From the NCBI RefSeq assembly GCF_037023145.1, contig NZ_CP146091.1, forward strand, positions 744,001-808,000: a stretch of 64,000 nt of DNA, given 5' to 3'. The translations under genes and the position numbers were made by a program. Below the pieces are notes generated by a model that was given only the letters and a program-made list of their open reading frames with translations, had not been told where the DNA came from and ran no database searches. Position 1 is the first letter of the stretch; every line of letters begins with the position of its first letter. The DNA is from Ralstonia sp. RRA. GTDB lineage: Bacteria > Pseudomonadota > Gammaproteobacteria > Burkholderiales > Burkholderiaceae. This document shows positions 1-6,755 of the stretch, one piece after another.

Positions 1-124
1 AAGAGCGGATGCGGCGTGGGTGGCCGGTTTCCGTGCCGCTTTCAGCGTCTTCGGCGGCGTTGATGTCTTGCGATTCCGGCGTGGTGTCGGCGGGGCCGGT
101 GCCCGGCTGTTCGATGGGCTGCAT
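1..124 (-). CDS. trmB: tRNA (guanine-N7)-methyltransferase, N-terminal fragment
   Basis: Partial gene: only the first 41 codons lie in the window and the rest continues beyond position 1. The peptide starts MQPIEQPG and reaches the motif HPRRIRS, which is where the conserved part of beta-proteobacterial TrmB begins after a variable acidic N-terminus. TrmB makes m7G46 in tRNA with S-adenosylmethionine; the catalytic domain is not visible here. The ATG at 124-122 is the first plausible start; a weak GGGAT precedes it. A tRNA gene with its own terminator lies directly upstream on the same strand. The identification rests on a short segment. Confidence 0.6.
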   Translation of the reverse strand, partial: MQPIEQPGTGPADTTPESQDINAAEDAESGTETGHPRRIRS

Positions 125-164
125 GAAGATCCCGTGCCGTGTGCCGCACTGGGCGGCGGGCAAC

Positions 165-187
165 AAAAAAGCCGCCGAGGGCGGCTT
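165..187 (-). terminator. Rho-independent terminator of tRNA-Gly
   Basis: On the minus strand a GCCGCC/GGCGGC stem with a short loop is followed by a run of six T (plus-strand A run at 165-170). It lies 15 bases downstream of the tRNA-Gly 3' end and separates it from trmB. Confidence 0.75.
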
Positions 188-201
188 CAGACTGTGTTCG
201 G

Positions 202-275
202 TGGAGCGGGCGATGGGAATCGAACCCACGGCTCTAGCTTGGGAAGCTAGGGTATTACCATTATACGACGCCCGC
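202..275 (-). tRNA. tRNA-Gly (anticodon CCC)
   Basis: The minus strand folds into a full cloverleaf of 74 nt. The acceptor stem GCGGGCG pairs with CGCCCGC, followed by discriminator T and an encoded CCA. The anticodon stem CTAGC/GCTAG encloses loop TTCCCAA, giving anticodon CCC, which reads GGG glycine codons. The T arm carries GGTTCGATTCC. Confidence 0.96.
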
Positions 276-517
276 GTAGCCCCATATTCTATGCGGGGTT
301 GCAAGGGTTGGGCAAGCGGGGAGGATGGACGGTGACGTGAAAAGTGTCACCACCGGCACTCCGTTCGCTGCATTCGCTCGAACTTCGCTGCTAAGTCAAT
401 TCCTTCCTTCGGTTCACAGGACGGGACTACTTGTGACCGCAGCCGTGTGCAGCAGCGCTCATGCGGGTGGGGTGCCTATGGTCTTAGCGTGGGTCGCCCT
501 GCAGACATCCCAATGAT

Positions 518-1207
518 CTACTTCACCTCAAGCATGACCCGATACAAAGCAGGGTTGAGTGTGGAAAGCTGAAACGCGTTCGCAACCTTCGCCCCATTTG
601 CATTGAACGCAGCACAAACCTGTTGCTCGCTTGCATGGACCTCACTTCCCATTGTCCGCATGGCGTCTCCAACGGTGGTTTGGATGGTCGGCTGCATCAT
701 GTTGTACAACTTTTCCTCGACTTGATTCGGTGAATATGGGCCACGCGCAATAATTTTGCGGCTCTTTTCATACAGGTCTTTGTGTTCAGCGCTGAACGCT
801 TTGACGAATGGGGTGATGTCGACGCCGAGCCGCTGGCAATACTCCCGGCGGGCTCGTACGTTCACGAGATAGAAACCTAAGAACTGCCCCGCTGCTTCCT
901 GCGCTTTTGACTCGCCGGAAGCTCCTGACAGGCGTTCACCCGATGCCTTAACGGCTTCCTCAGCAAGGGCGTACGGTGCAGGCTGGTTTGGGTGTTCCGC
1001 GATGGCTTTCGCTCGTAGCGTGTTGAACATCTGGCTGCTGGAATTGGCCTCGTTCTGGAGCCTCTGCCCATCGAAGTACCACTGCGTCACAACACGCGTG
1101 ATTGCAAATGCTGCAACAAAAGAAACTGCCCATAGAAGCCGCTTAGCAAAGCTCTTCGCTGGTTTTTTCCCAGGACCACCTACTGCCTCTTTGTTTGTAT
1201 CTGCCAT
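518..1207 (-). CDS. Hypothetical single-pass membrane protein
   Basis: The product is 229 aa and I recognise no family. After a lysine-rich N-terminus there is one hydrophobic segment at about residues 25-42 (LLWAVSFVAAFAITRVV). The remaining ~180 residues are soluble and probably helical, so an inner-membrane anchor with a periplasmic or cytoplasmic domain is likely. The start ATG has a good Shine-Dalgarno site (GGAGACCCA before ATG). It stands alone between tRNA-Gly and the Lrp-type regulator, and its base composition looks less GC-rich than its neighbours. No function is proposed. Confidence 0.75.
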   Translation of the reverse strand: MADTNKEAVGGPGKKPAKSFAKRLLWAVSFVAAFAITRVVTQWYFDGQRLQNEANSSSQMFNTLRAKAIAEHPNQPAPYALAEEAVKASGERLSGASGESKAQEAAGQFLGFYLVNVRARREYCQRLGVDITPFVKAFSAEHKDLYEKSRKIIARGPYSPNQVEEKLYNMMQPTIQTTVGDAMRTMGSEVHASEQQVCAAFNANGAKVANAFQLSTLNPALYRVMLEVK

Positions 1208-1355
1208 TGGGTCTCCGCAGGTAATCTGAGCAATCTTTATACGGCTTTCCAGATCATTGAGCCGCTACAGGAGCAGACTCACAGGTGTTGGATCAGGGGA
1301 CAGATTGTTGGTACGGCGGGTTGCTGCTACCGCATCGCAGCATACCCCGCCCAAG

Positions 1356-1862
1356 CTATTGGCCCGGCGATTTTTCACGACGGCGCCCAGCGCTCCTCCG
1401 GTTTTCATCCCACGCTGGAAACACCGTCGAGCGCTTGACCACACCATAGGCAAAGCTCGTGTCGATGGCGGCGATGCCCGGAATGGCATGCAGTTGGCTG
1501 CGCACGAATTGCTCGTAGTCCTGCAGGCTCTCCACCAGCACGCGCAGCAGGTAGTCCGCTTCGCCGGTCAGCACGTAGCAGTCGAGGATCGCATCGATGG
1601 CGCGGATGCGGTTCTCGAATGTCGCGACCACCTCCCGCGTGTGCTGCTGCAGACGAATATGGACGAATGCCGTGACCGGCAGACCGTACGCTTCTTCATC
1701 GACGATGGCGGTATAGCCGCGGATCACGCCTGCCTCTTCCAGCAGCCGCAGCCGTCGCAGGCAGGGGGAGGGCGACAGGTTGACCCGCTCCGACAACTCC
1801 TGATTGGTCAAACGGCCTTCCTTCTGGAGGGCGGCGATGATCTGCCTATCCTTCTTGTCCAC
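1356..1862 (-). CDS. Lrp/AsnC family transcriptional regulator
   Basis: 168 aa. The N-terminal helix-turn-helix (MDKKDRQIIAALQKEGR, then LSERVNLSPSPCLRRLRLLEE) is the classic Lrp/AsnC domain. It is followed by an RAM/ligand-binding domain ending in a conserved GEADYLLRV stretch. Members sense amino acids and often control a divergent transporter or catabolic gene. Here the neighbour across 125 bases is a DMT exporter followed by an aminotransferase, so regulation of amino-acid export or turnover is likely. A perfect palindrome lies in the shared intergenic region. The C-terminal tail (RRSAGRRREKSPGQ) extends beyond the usual family end. Confidence 0.93.
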   Translation of the reverse strand: MDKKDRQIIAALQKEGRLTNQELSERVNLSPSPCLRRLRLLEEAGVIRGYTAIVDEEAYGLPVTAFVHIRLQQHTREVVATFENRIRAIDAILDCYVLTGEADYLLRVLVESLQDYEQFVRSQLHAIPGIAAIDTSFAYGVVKRSTVFPAWDENRRSAGRRREKSPGQ

Positions 1863-1882
1863 GCGATTCTCCTGGATTCTGG

Positions 1883-1901
1883 ATTGGCAGACTCTGCCAA
1901 T
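1883..1901. promoter_or_regulatory. Palindromic operator, probable Lrp-type autoregulatory site
   Basis: A 19-base perfect palindrome, ATTGGCAGA-C-TCTGCCAAT, lies 20 bases upstream of the regulator start and 86 bases before the DMT gene. A further TATTGGC half site occurs about 10 bases away at 1913-1919. Position and symmetry suit the divergent Lrp-type regulator; binding is inferred. Confidence 0.55.
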
Positions 1902-1987
1902 TCGAGCCGAAGTATTGGCTGAAATAACAAGATACTACTTTTTATGCTGGGGCATTCTGTCGTCATTCAGAAATCGAGGATGACGAC

Positions 1988-2914
1988 ATGCGCGGTTCGA
2001 CATTGACGGCGGGAACGGGTGGTCTGGCTGGACGGGACGCCACCCAGACCAGTCCGCTGATCGGGTATGCGGCGATGGTGCTGACGGTGCTGATCTGGGC
2101 TGGGTTTGCACTGTCGATTCGGGCCATTGGTGCGTCACCGCTGGCACCGGCCGATGTGGCGCTCATCCGATTCGGTCTGCCGACCTTGTTGCTGCTGCCG
2201 TTTCTGCCGTCACGCTGGCCGATGCTGCGGCGTGTGAAGCCGCTTAGCGCGCTGATGGTTCTGGTGGGCGGTGGCCTGCCGTTCTTCTTCATGGCGTCTG
2301 CCGGCGGCAAGGTGACATCCGCCGCTCACGTGGCTGCGCTGATTGCGGGCACCACGCCGCTGTCGGTAGCGCTGATCGCCTACGCGCTGGATGGCCAGCG
2401 CATCGGCGCGGCGCGCGGGCGGGCCATCGCGATCATCCTCGCGGGCGTGGTGCTGTTGCTGGTGTCGCAAGCGCATGCGTCGAATGGTGCGTTCGTCGGC
2501 GGGGCTGCACTGCTGTTGCTGGCCAGCCTGCTCTGGGGCAGCTACACGCTGGGGTTGCGTCGCGCCGGGCTCGACGCCATCGGCTGTGCGCTGCTGCTGA
2601 GCGTGCCTTCTTTCCTGCTGCTCGTGTTGCTGGTGAGCCTGGGCGTGGTCGACAGCCACATCGGACAGTTCTCCATGACCAGCGCCATGCCGTTCCTGCT
2701 GGCCCAGGGGCTGGGGGTGGGCGTGATTTCCAGCGTGTCTTATGCGCTCGCGATCCGTCATCTGGATACGCCGCGCTGTTCCGCGATTGGCTCGATGGCT
2801 CCTGCGCTGGCGTGCCTTGGGGCCGTGCCCCTGCTCGGTGAATCGCTGACCCTGACCGTTGTGTGCGGCATTGCTGCGATCACCGCAGGCGTGATCCTCG
2901 CAAACCGCGCTTAA
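1988..2914 (+). CDS. DMT/EamA family membrane transporter
   Basis: 308 aa with about ten hydrophobic segments arranged as two EamA repeats, the usual drug/metabolite-transporter architecture. The first repeat runs from about residue 25 (IGYAAMVLTVLIWAGFA) and the second from about 160 (GGAALLLLASLLWGSYTLGL). EamA proteins commonly export amino acids or metabolites. It starts about 125 bases from the divergent Lrp-type regulator and is followed after 33 bases by an aminotransferase, so the two plus-strand genes are probably one operon. The substrate cannot be read from sequence; an amino acid is inferred from the neighbours. Confidence 0.9.
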   Translation: MRGSTLTAGTGGLAGRDATQTSPLIGYAAMVLTVLIWAGFALSIRAIGASPLAPADVALIRFGLPTLLLLPFLPSRWPMLRRVKPLSALMVLVGGGLPFFFMASAGGKVTSAAHVAALIAGTTPLSVALIAYALDGQRIGAARGRAIAIILAGVVLLLVSQAHASNGAFVGGAALLLLASLLWGSYTLGLRRAGLDAIGCALLLSVPSFLLLVLLVSLGVVDSHIGQFSMTSAMPFLLAQGLGVGVISSVSYALAIRHLDTPRCSAIGSMAPALACLGAVPLLGESLTLTVVCGIAAITAGVILANRA

Positions 2915-2947
2915 GCCCATCGCATCGTTCTTCCGGAGACCACACCC

Positions 2948-4153
2948 ATGCTCACGACGCTTGCCACCGTCACCCCAGACCCGCTGTGGGGGCTGACTGC
3001 CGCTTTCCGTGCTGACCCACGGCCCAACAAGGTCGATCTCGTGGTGGGCGTCTACCGCGATGAAACCGGGCGGACGCCGGTCATGGCCGCCGTGAAGACG
3101 GCAGAGGAGCGCTTGGCCGCTGTCGGGGCCTCCAAGGCCTACCGCGGATTGGCCGGCAATACCGAGTTCAACGCCAGTCTGGCAGCCCTGCTGCTCGGAC
3201 ATGACGCGGGGCGCCTGGCGCGCCAGACCACGATGCAGACCGTAGGCGGGACCGGTGCGCTGCGATTGCTGGCTGACTTCATCGCCGTAGCATCGCCCGG
3301 TGCCCGCGTGTGGGTGTCCGACCCTGGCTATGTCAATCACGTGCCCATCATGCGGGCGGCAGGGCTGACGGTCGAACGTTACCGCTGGCAGGCCGACGGT
3401 GGTGTGCTCGACGCGGATGCTGTTCTCGCGGATCTTGCCGCCGCACGTGCCGGCGATATCGTGCTGCTGCATGGCTGCTGCCACAACCCGACCGGCATCG
3501 ACATGGGGCTCGGGGTCTGGCAGGCCGTGGCGGAACGCTGCGCGAAGCAGGGTCTGGTGCCACTGGTCGACATGGCCTATCTCGGGCTTGCTGAAGGCCT
3601 GGAGCCGGACACGCAGGGCTTGCGGCAACTCGTCGATGCGCTGGACACGGTGCTGGTGGCAGCGAGTTGCTCGAAGAGCATGGGACTGTATTGCGAGCGC
3701 ACTGGCGCTGCGATGGTGATCGGCAAGAACATGGCCACGCTGCAACCGGTAGGCGGTGTTCTGGAGCGCATCACGCGCAGCAACTATTCGATGCCGCCTG
3801 ACCACGGCGCTGCCATCGTCGCTGCCATCCTTGCCGATGCCACGCTGACGGCCCGCTGGCGCGACGAACTGGAGCACATGCGTCAGCGCATCGTCGGCAA
3901 CCGGCGTCGGCTTGACGACGCACTGGCCAGCCTGGGAGCGCCCGCCGCGCTGCAGAACCTGTCGCGACACAAGGGCATGTTTTCCATGCTGCCGCTGGAT
4001 GCCGATGCCATGGAGCGCTTGCGTGTGGATCACGCCATCTATGGCACCCAGGGTGGTCGCATCAACATCGCGGGGTTGGCGCCGGAGCAGATCGGCCGGG
4101 TGGCCGATGCGTTGGTGGCCGTGGCCTCTGAAACGGTCGGCACGCCTGCCTGA
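2948..4153 (+). CDS. Aspartate/aromatic amino acid aminotransferase, class I
   Basis: 401 aa, the full length of the AspC/TyrB subgroup. The N-terminal pattern DPLWGLTAAFRAD ... VDLVVGVYRDETG is typical of AspC/TyrB. The internal HGCCHNPTGID motif contacts pyridoxal phosphate, and the Schiff-base lysine is K243 in SCSKSMGLYCER. Two positions differ from enteric enzymes: the usual SYSKNFGLY reads SCSKSMGLY, and DMAYLGLAEG replaces the common DxAYQGF. Substrate preference may therefore have drifted. It probably forms an operon with the upstream DMT transporter under the divergent Lrp-type regulator. Confidence 0.9.
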   Translation: MLTTLATVTPDPLWGLTAAFRADPRPNKVDLVVGVYRDETGRTPVMAAVKTAEERLAAVGASKAYRGLAGNTEFNASLAALLLGHDAGRLARQTTMQTVGGTGALRLLADFIAVASPGARVWVSDPGYVNHVPIMRAAGLTVERYRWQADGGVLDADAVLADLAAARAGDIVLLHGCCHNPTGIDMGLGVWQAVAERCAKQGLVPLVDMAYLGLAEGLEPDTQGLRQLVDALDTVLVAASCSKSMGLYCERTGAAMVIGKNMATLQPVGGVLERITRSNYSMPPDHGAAIVAAILADATLTARWRDELEHMRQRIVGNRRRLDDALASLGAPAALQNLSRHKGMFSMLPLDADAMERLRVDHAIYGTQGGRINIAGLAPEQIGRVADALVAVASETVGTPA

Positions 4154-4166
4154 CCAGCATCAAAGG

Positions 4167-4193
4167 CAGGGGCAGCGATCGACGCGGCCCCTG
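4167..4193 (+). terminator. Weak hairpin between convergent genes
   Basis: CAGGGGC pairs with GCCCCTG around a 13-base loop, directly after the aminotransferase stop and before the stop of the convergent ParB-like gene. There is only TTGCGTTGCG downstream and no real T run, so termination is a tentative call. Confidence 0.35.
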
Positions 4194-4212
4194 TTGCGTT
4201 GCGTAGTCCCCC

Positions 4213-4809
4213 TTACTTCGCCTTGAACCCCGGCAAACCGCTCGCCAGTTTGCTATGCGCCAGCGTGACCGCGTTCTGCACAGCGGTCAGGAAATTGCCT
4301 TGCAGATCTTCAACCGGAATGCTGCGGCGGAAGAAGTCGGCCCATACGAATTCTGCGAACGCGGTGGGTGTCTTGTCATAGCCGCCTGCATTGCGCACGT
4401 ATCCGGCGAGCGACCGGTAAGGATCGTCGATCAGCTTCACCAGGCTGTCAGGAACGGACGCGTAGTAGTGCCGCACGCCATGCTCATCGAGAGGGTGGAC
4501 CCAGCAGCTCTTGTCCATTGCTTTCCAGAAATCCTCGATGGCGTGATCAGACAGATCGGCTTCGACCTCGAAGTAGCCGACGCTTACGCCGGCTTCCAGC
4601 GCAGCGCGCCCGAGGTGGTGGTGATCCGTGATGTACAACTTGCTGCCCGGCCCGAGCACAGCGGGAATCGGATGGGCCTGCATGAAGGCCTGCTGGTCTT
4701 TGGGTGCGAGCGACTGGAGATGCTTCTTCTTGTCCTGGACTTCGATCATGCCCACGGTGAGTTGCGTGGGGCGCAGGTCGTGGATGGGCGATTCGTGGAT
4801 CTTGGGCAT
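4213..4809 (-). CDS. ParB-like (ParBc_2 type) protein
   Basis: 198 aa from the chosen start. The motifs are SPIHDLRPTQLTVGM near the N-terminus, then GPGSKLYITDHHHLGRAALEAG, matching the stand-alone ParB/sulfiredoxin-fold family (PF08857 type) rather than chromosome-partition ParB. The ITDHHHLGRA segment replaces the usual DGHHR nucleotide/DNA motif. There is no helix-turn-helix domain and no ParA nearby. The start MPKIHES is preferred because AGAGGAAA precedes it; a longer frame begins at 4845. The role is unknown for this family; nuclease, kinase and CTPase activities occur in the superfamily. Confidence 0.85.
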   Translation of the reverse strand: MPKIHESPIHDLRPTQLTVGMIEVQDKKKHLQSLAPKDQQAFMQAHPIPAVLGPGSKLYITDHHHLGRAALEAGVSVGYFEVEADLSDHAIEDFWKAMDKSCWVHPLDEHGVRHYYASVPDSLVKLIDDPYRSLAGYVRNAGGYDKTPTAFAEFVWADFFRRSIPVEDLQGNFLTAVQNAVTLAHSKLASGLPGFKAK

Positions 4810-4900
4810 GGTGTTTCCTCTATGGTTGCTGCCGGCGCTGGACACCGGTCATCCCACAGCAGCATAGCAAGGGAGGGCGCATGTGGTGTGCATCGCGCGT

Positions 4901-5800
4901 TCACGCGGCGCGTGCGCGAGCCCGCTCCTGGAGGGCGAGCCTGATCTGCGGCAAGACGATGCCCTCGAGCCCGGAAACCGCGTGCGCCTGCCCCCAGATC
5001 TGTTCGTCGATCGCTGCAAAGAAGAACGGAACGCCGTGATTGAGCAGAATCCGGCGCCCATCCGGGCGCTCGCCGCCGGCCCATGCAAGGTAGGGTGGCA
5101 AATCTTCGGGCCGGATTCTCGCCGTGAAGCCACCCAGCTTCAACTGCACATAGTCGATCTGATCCAACTCGGGCAGCGCAGTCTTCATCTTTGCCATGCG
5201 GCCGAAGTATTCGGCTTGGTAGCCCCGGCAGGCAGGGCAATTGATCGCACCCGCATAGACCAGCGTGATGCGTGAGTTGGCACGCGCCTGCAGCTTTCCA
5301 CCGGCACTGAAGCTGCCTACGCTGCCTTTGCCGAGGACGCCTTGTGCGCCGTCCTGGAGCATCTTTCGTGCGGCGGCCTGTGTTGCGGCAGCTTCGTCCG
5401 CGGTGATGCGCGTCATGCGCACATTGACCGTGCGGCCGTTCGGATAGCGAAGCTCGCCCAGCAATGACGTGTCGCCGGCGGTCAGCACCACACGGATTCT
5501 GGAGTTCACGATGGATGAAAACTCCAACTGCAGATGGTCGCCCTCCACAAAGCCAGAAACGTCATGCACGTCAGACAGGGCTGCTGCCTCTACAAGCCCG
5601 TAGCGCATCTTGCCGACCACGAGCTTGCCGTCCTGCAATGCAGCGCCGTCGAGCACCAACAACCGCTCCTTGGCTTCACCGATGACGGTGACCAGCCAAT
5701 AGCCATTGAGCGCATCGCCGATCAGGTCGGTCGCGACGGTGGGCCCGGCCACGATCAAGCCTGCTGCCCACCCGAGTACAAGAAACTGGCGTCGACGCAT
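4901..5800 (-). CDS. Secreted thioredoxin-fold protein with CPAC motif
   Basis: 299 aa. Starts MRRRQFLVLG and has a cleavable signal peptide (hydrophobic core LGWAAGLIVAG, cleavage about residue 23), preceded by an excellent Shine-Dalgarno (AGGAGG). Residues up to about 150 look like a beta-rich domain of unknown family. The C-terminal part starting ITLVYAGAINCPACRG has a C-x-x-C active site in thioredoxin context, then LPPYLAWAG and GVPFFFAAIDEQIWG. I infer a periplasmic thiol-disulfide protein; no named family is certain. The next minus-strand gene upstream (5881-6627) may be co-transcribed. Confidence 0.75.
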   Translation of the reverse strand: MRRRQFLVLGWAAGLIVAGPTVATDLIGDALNGYWLVTVIGEAKERLLVLDGAALQDGKLVVGKMRYGLVEAAALSDVHDVSGFVEGDHLQLEFSSIVNSRIRVVLTAGDTSLLGELRYPNGRTVNVRMTRITADEAAATQAAARKMLQDGAQGVLGKGSVGSFSAGGKLQARANSRITLVYAGAINCPACRGYQAEYFGRMAKMKTALPELDQIDYVQLKLGGFTARIRPEDLPPYLAWAGGERPDGRRILLNHGVPFFFAAIDEQIWGQAHAVSGLEGIVLPQIRLALQERARARAA

Positions 5801-5880
5801 GGCGGCCTCCTGTGCGCGTCCAGACCTTGCGGATCGTAGCGCTGGCCGTTTTGGGCGGCGATCCTCCGTTGTGAGGAAGG

Positions 5881-6627
5881 CTACTGCCGTCGCGCCATCG
5901 CCTGCATGGCCGCATCGACGAACCTTGCCGCAGCAAGTTCGCCAGCCATGGGTGCGGCGGCCTTGGCGCAGTCGGCAATCACGTGGCACAGCGATTCCGT
6001 GTCTTCCCGGCAGGCGCGCAGCAGCGGCATGGCAGCCCCGGCGGCCGAGCCGAAGTGGATGACCGCCAGGCGCATCAGCTCCACCTTGACCACGTTGGGC
6101 AGCACATCGGCCAACTCGGGCGAAATGGGCGTCTGAACCGTTGGCGCGGGCGAGGGCAGCGCCTTGGGGGGCTCAACGGGTGCGAGACGCGGCTCGTTGG
6201 CCGCTGGCACGTCAACGGGTGCGGCTACGGCTTGCAGGCCGAGCGTCATGCCGGTCAGCGGCGGTAGTTCGTCGTAGATGGGCGATATGGACGACAGGGC
6301 ACCGTGCCCGTGTTCGGCGTCGTCGTCCAGCAGCGGGCGGTTGAAGTAGGCGATGGGGTCGAACGCGTCGACGGGTACCGCCGGGGCGGGCACGTCTTCC
6401 CGCGCGATGCCGGGCAGTACGTCGACCATCCCAGCCAGTTGCAGCCCCGCAAGCAATTCGTCCAGATCGGACCAGTCGCCCAGCAACTGGTGCAGTTGCC
6501 CAACCGTCCGGGCGCCGTCGATGAGGATGAGCAGATGGCGCTGACGCATCTGCATGTCATGGCGGTGCGCGGCCAGGGCCTCGCGCCCGTCCTCCGTTTT
6601 GATCAGGACGCTCGTCGTAGCAAGCAT
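5881..6627 (-). CDS. Hypothetical protein, proline-rich linker
   Basis: 248 aa with no recognised family. The first ~75 residues form a compact part (LIKTEDGREALAAHRHDM ... LLILIDGARTVGQLHQLLGDW), reminiscent of small helical domains that precede regulatory proteins. A proline/alanine-rich linker follows (about 80-160), then a C-terminal helical region of about 80 residues. No signal peptide or membrane span is seen. The ATG has a good GGGGAG ribosome-binding site. It lies 80 bases upstream of the CPAC protein on the same strand. Confidence 0.7.
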   Translation of the reverse strand: MLATTSVLIKTEDGREALAAHRHDMQMRQRHLLILIDGARTVGQLHQLLGDWSDLDELLAGLQLAGMVDVLPGIAREDVPAPAVPVDAFDPIAYFNRPLLDDDAEHGHGALSSISPIYDELPPLTGMTLGLQAVAAPVDVPAANEPRLAPVEPPKALPSPAPTVQTPISPELADVLPNVVKVELMRLAVIHFGSAAGAAMPLLRACREDTESLCHVIADCAKAAAPMAGELAAARFVDAAMQAMARRQ

Positions 6628-6755
6628 GATGACTCCCCGTTAAGCAGCAAGCCCGGCCTCTTGTGTGCCGGTGCAAGCTGTACGTTAGTCAGCACTTTCG
6701 AGCGATGCCATCGTACGATTGGCGGAGATTGTTAAACCCGAGGCGAACGATTGGT

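Noticed and set aside
2210..4033. 607-codon minus-strand open frame opposite the DMT transporter and aminotransferase
   Set aside because: Codon content is Gln/His/Arg-rich and it mirrors two clear plus-strand genes; a GC-rich shadow frame.
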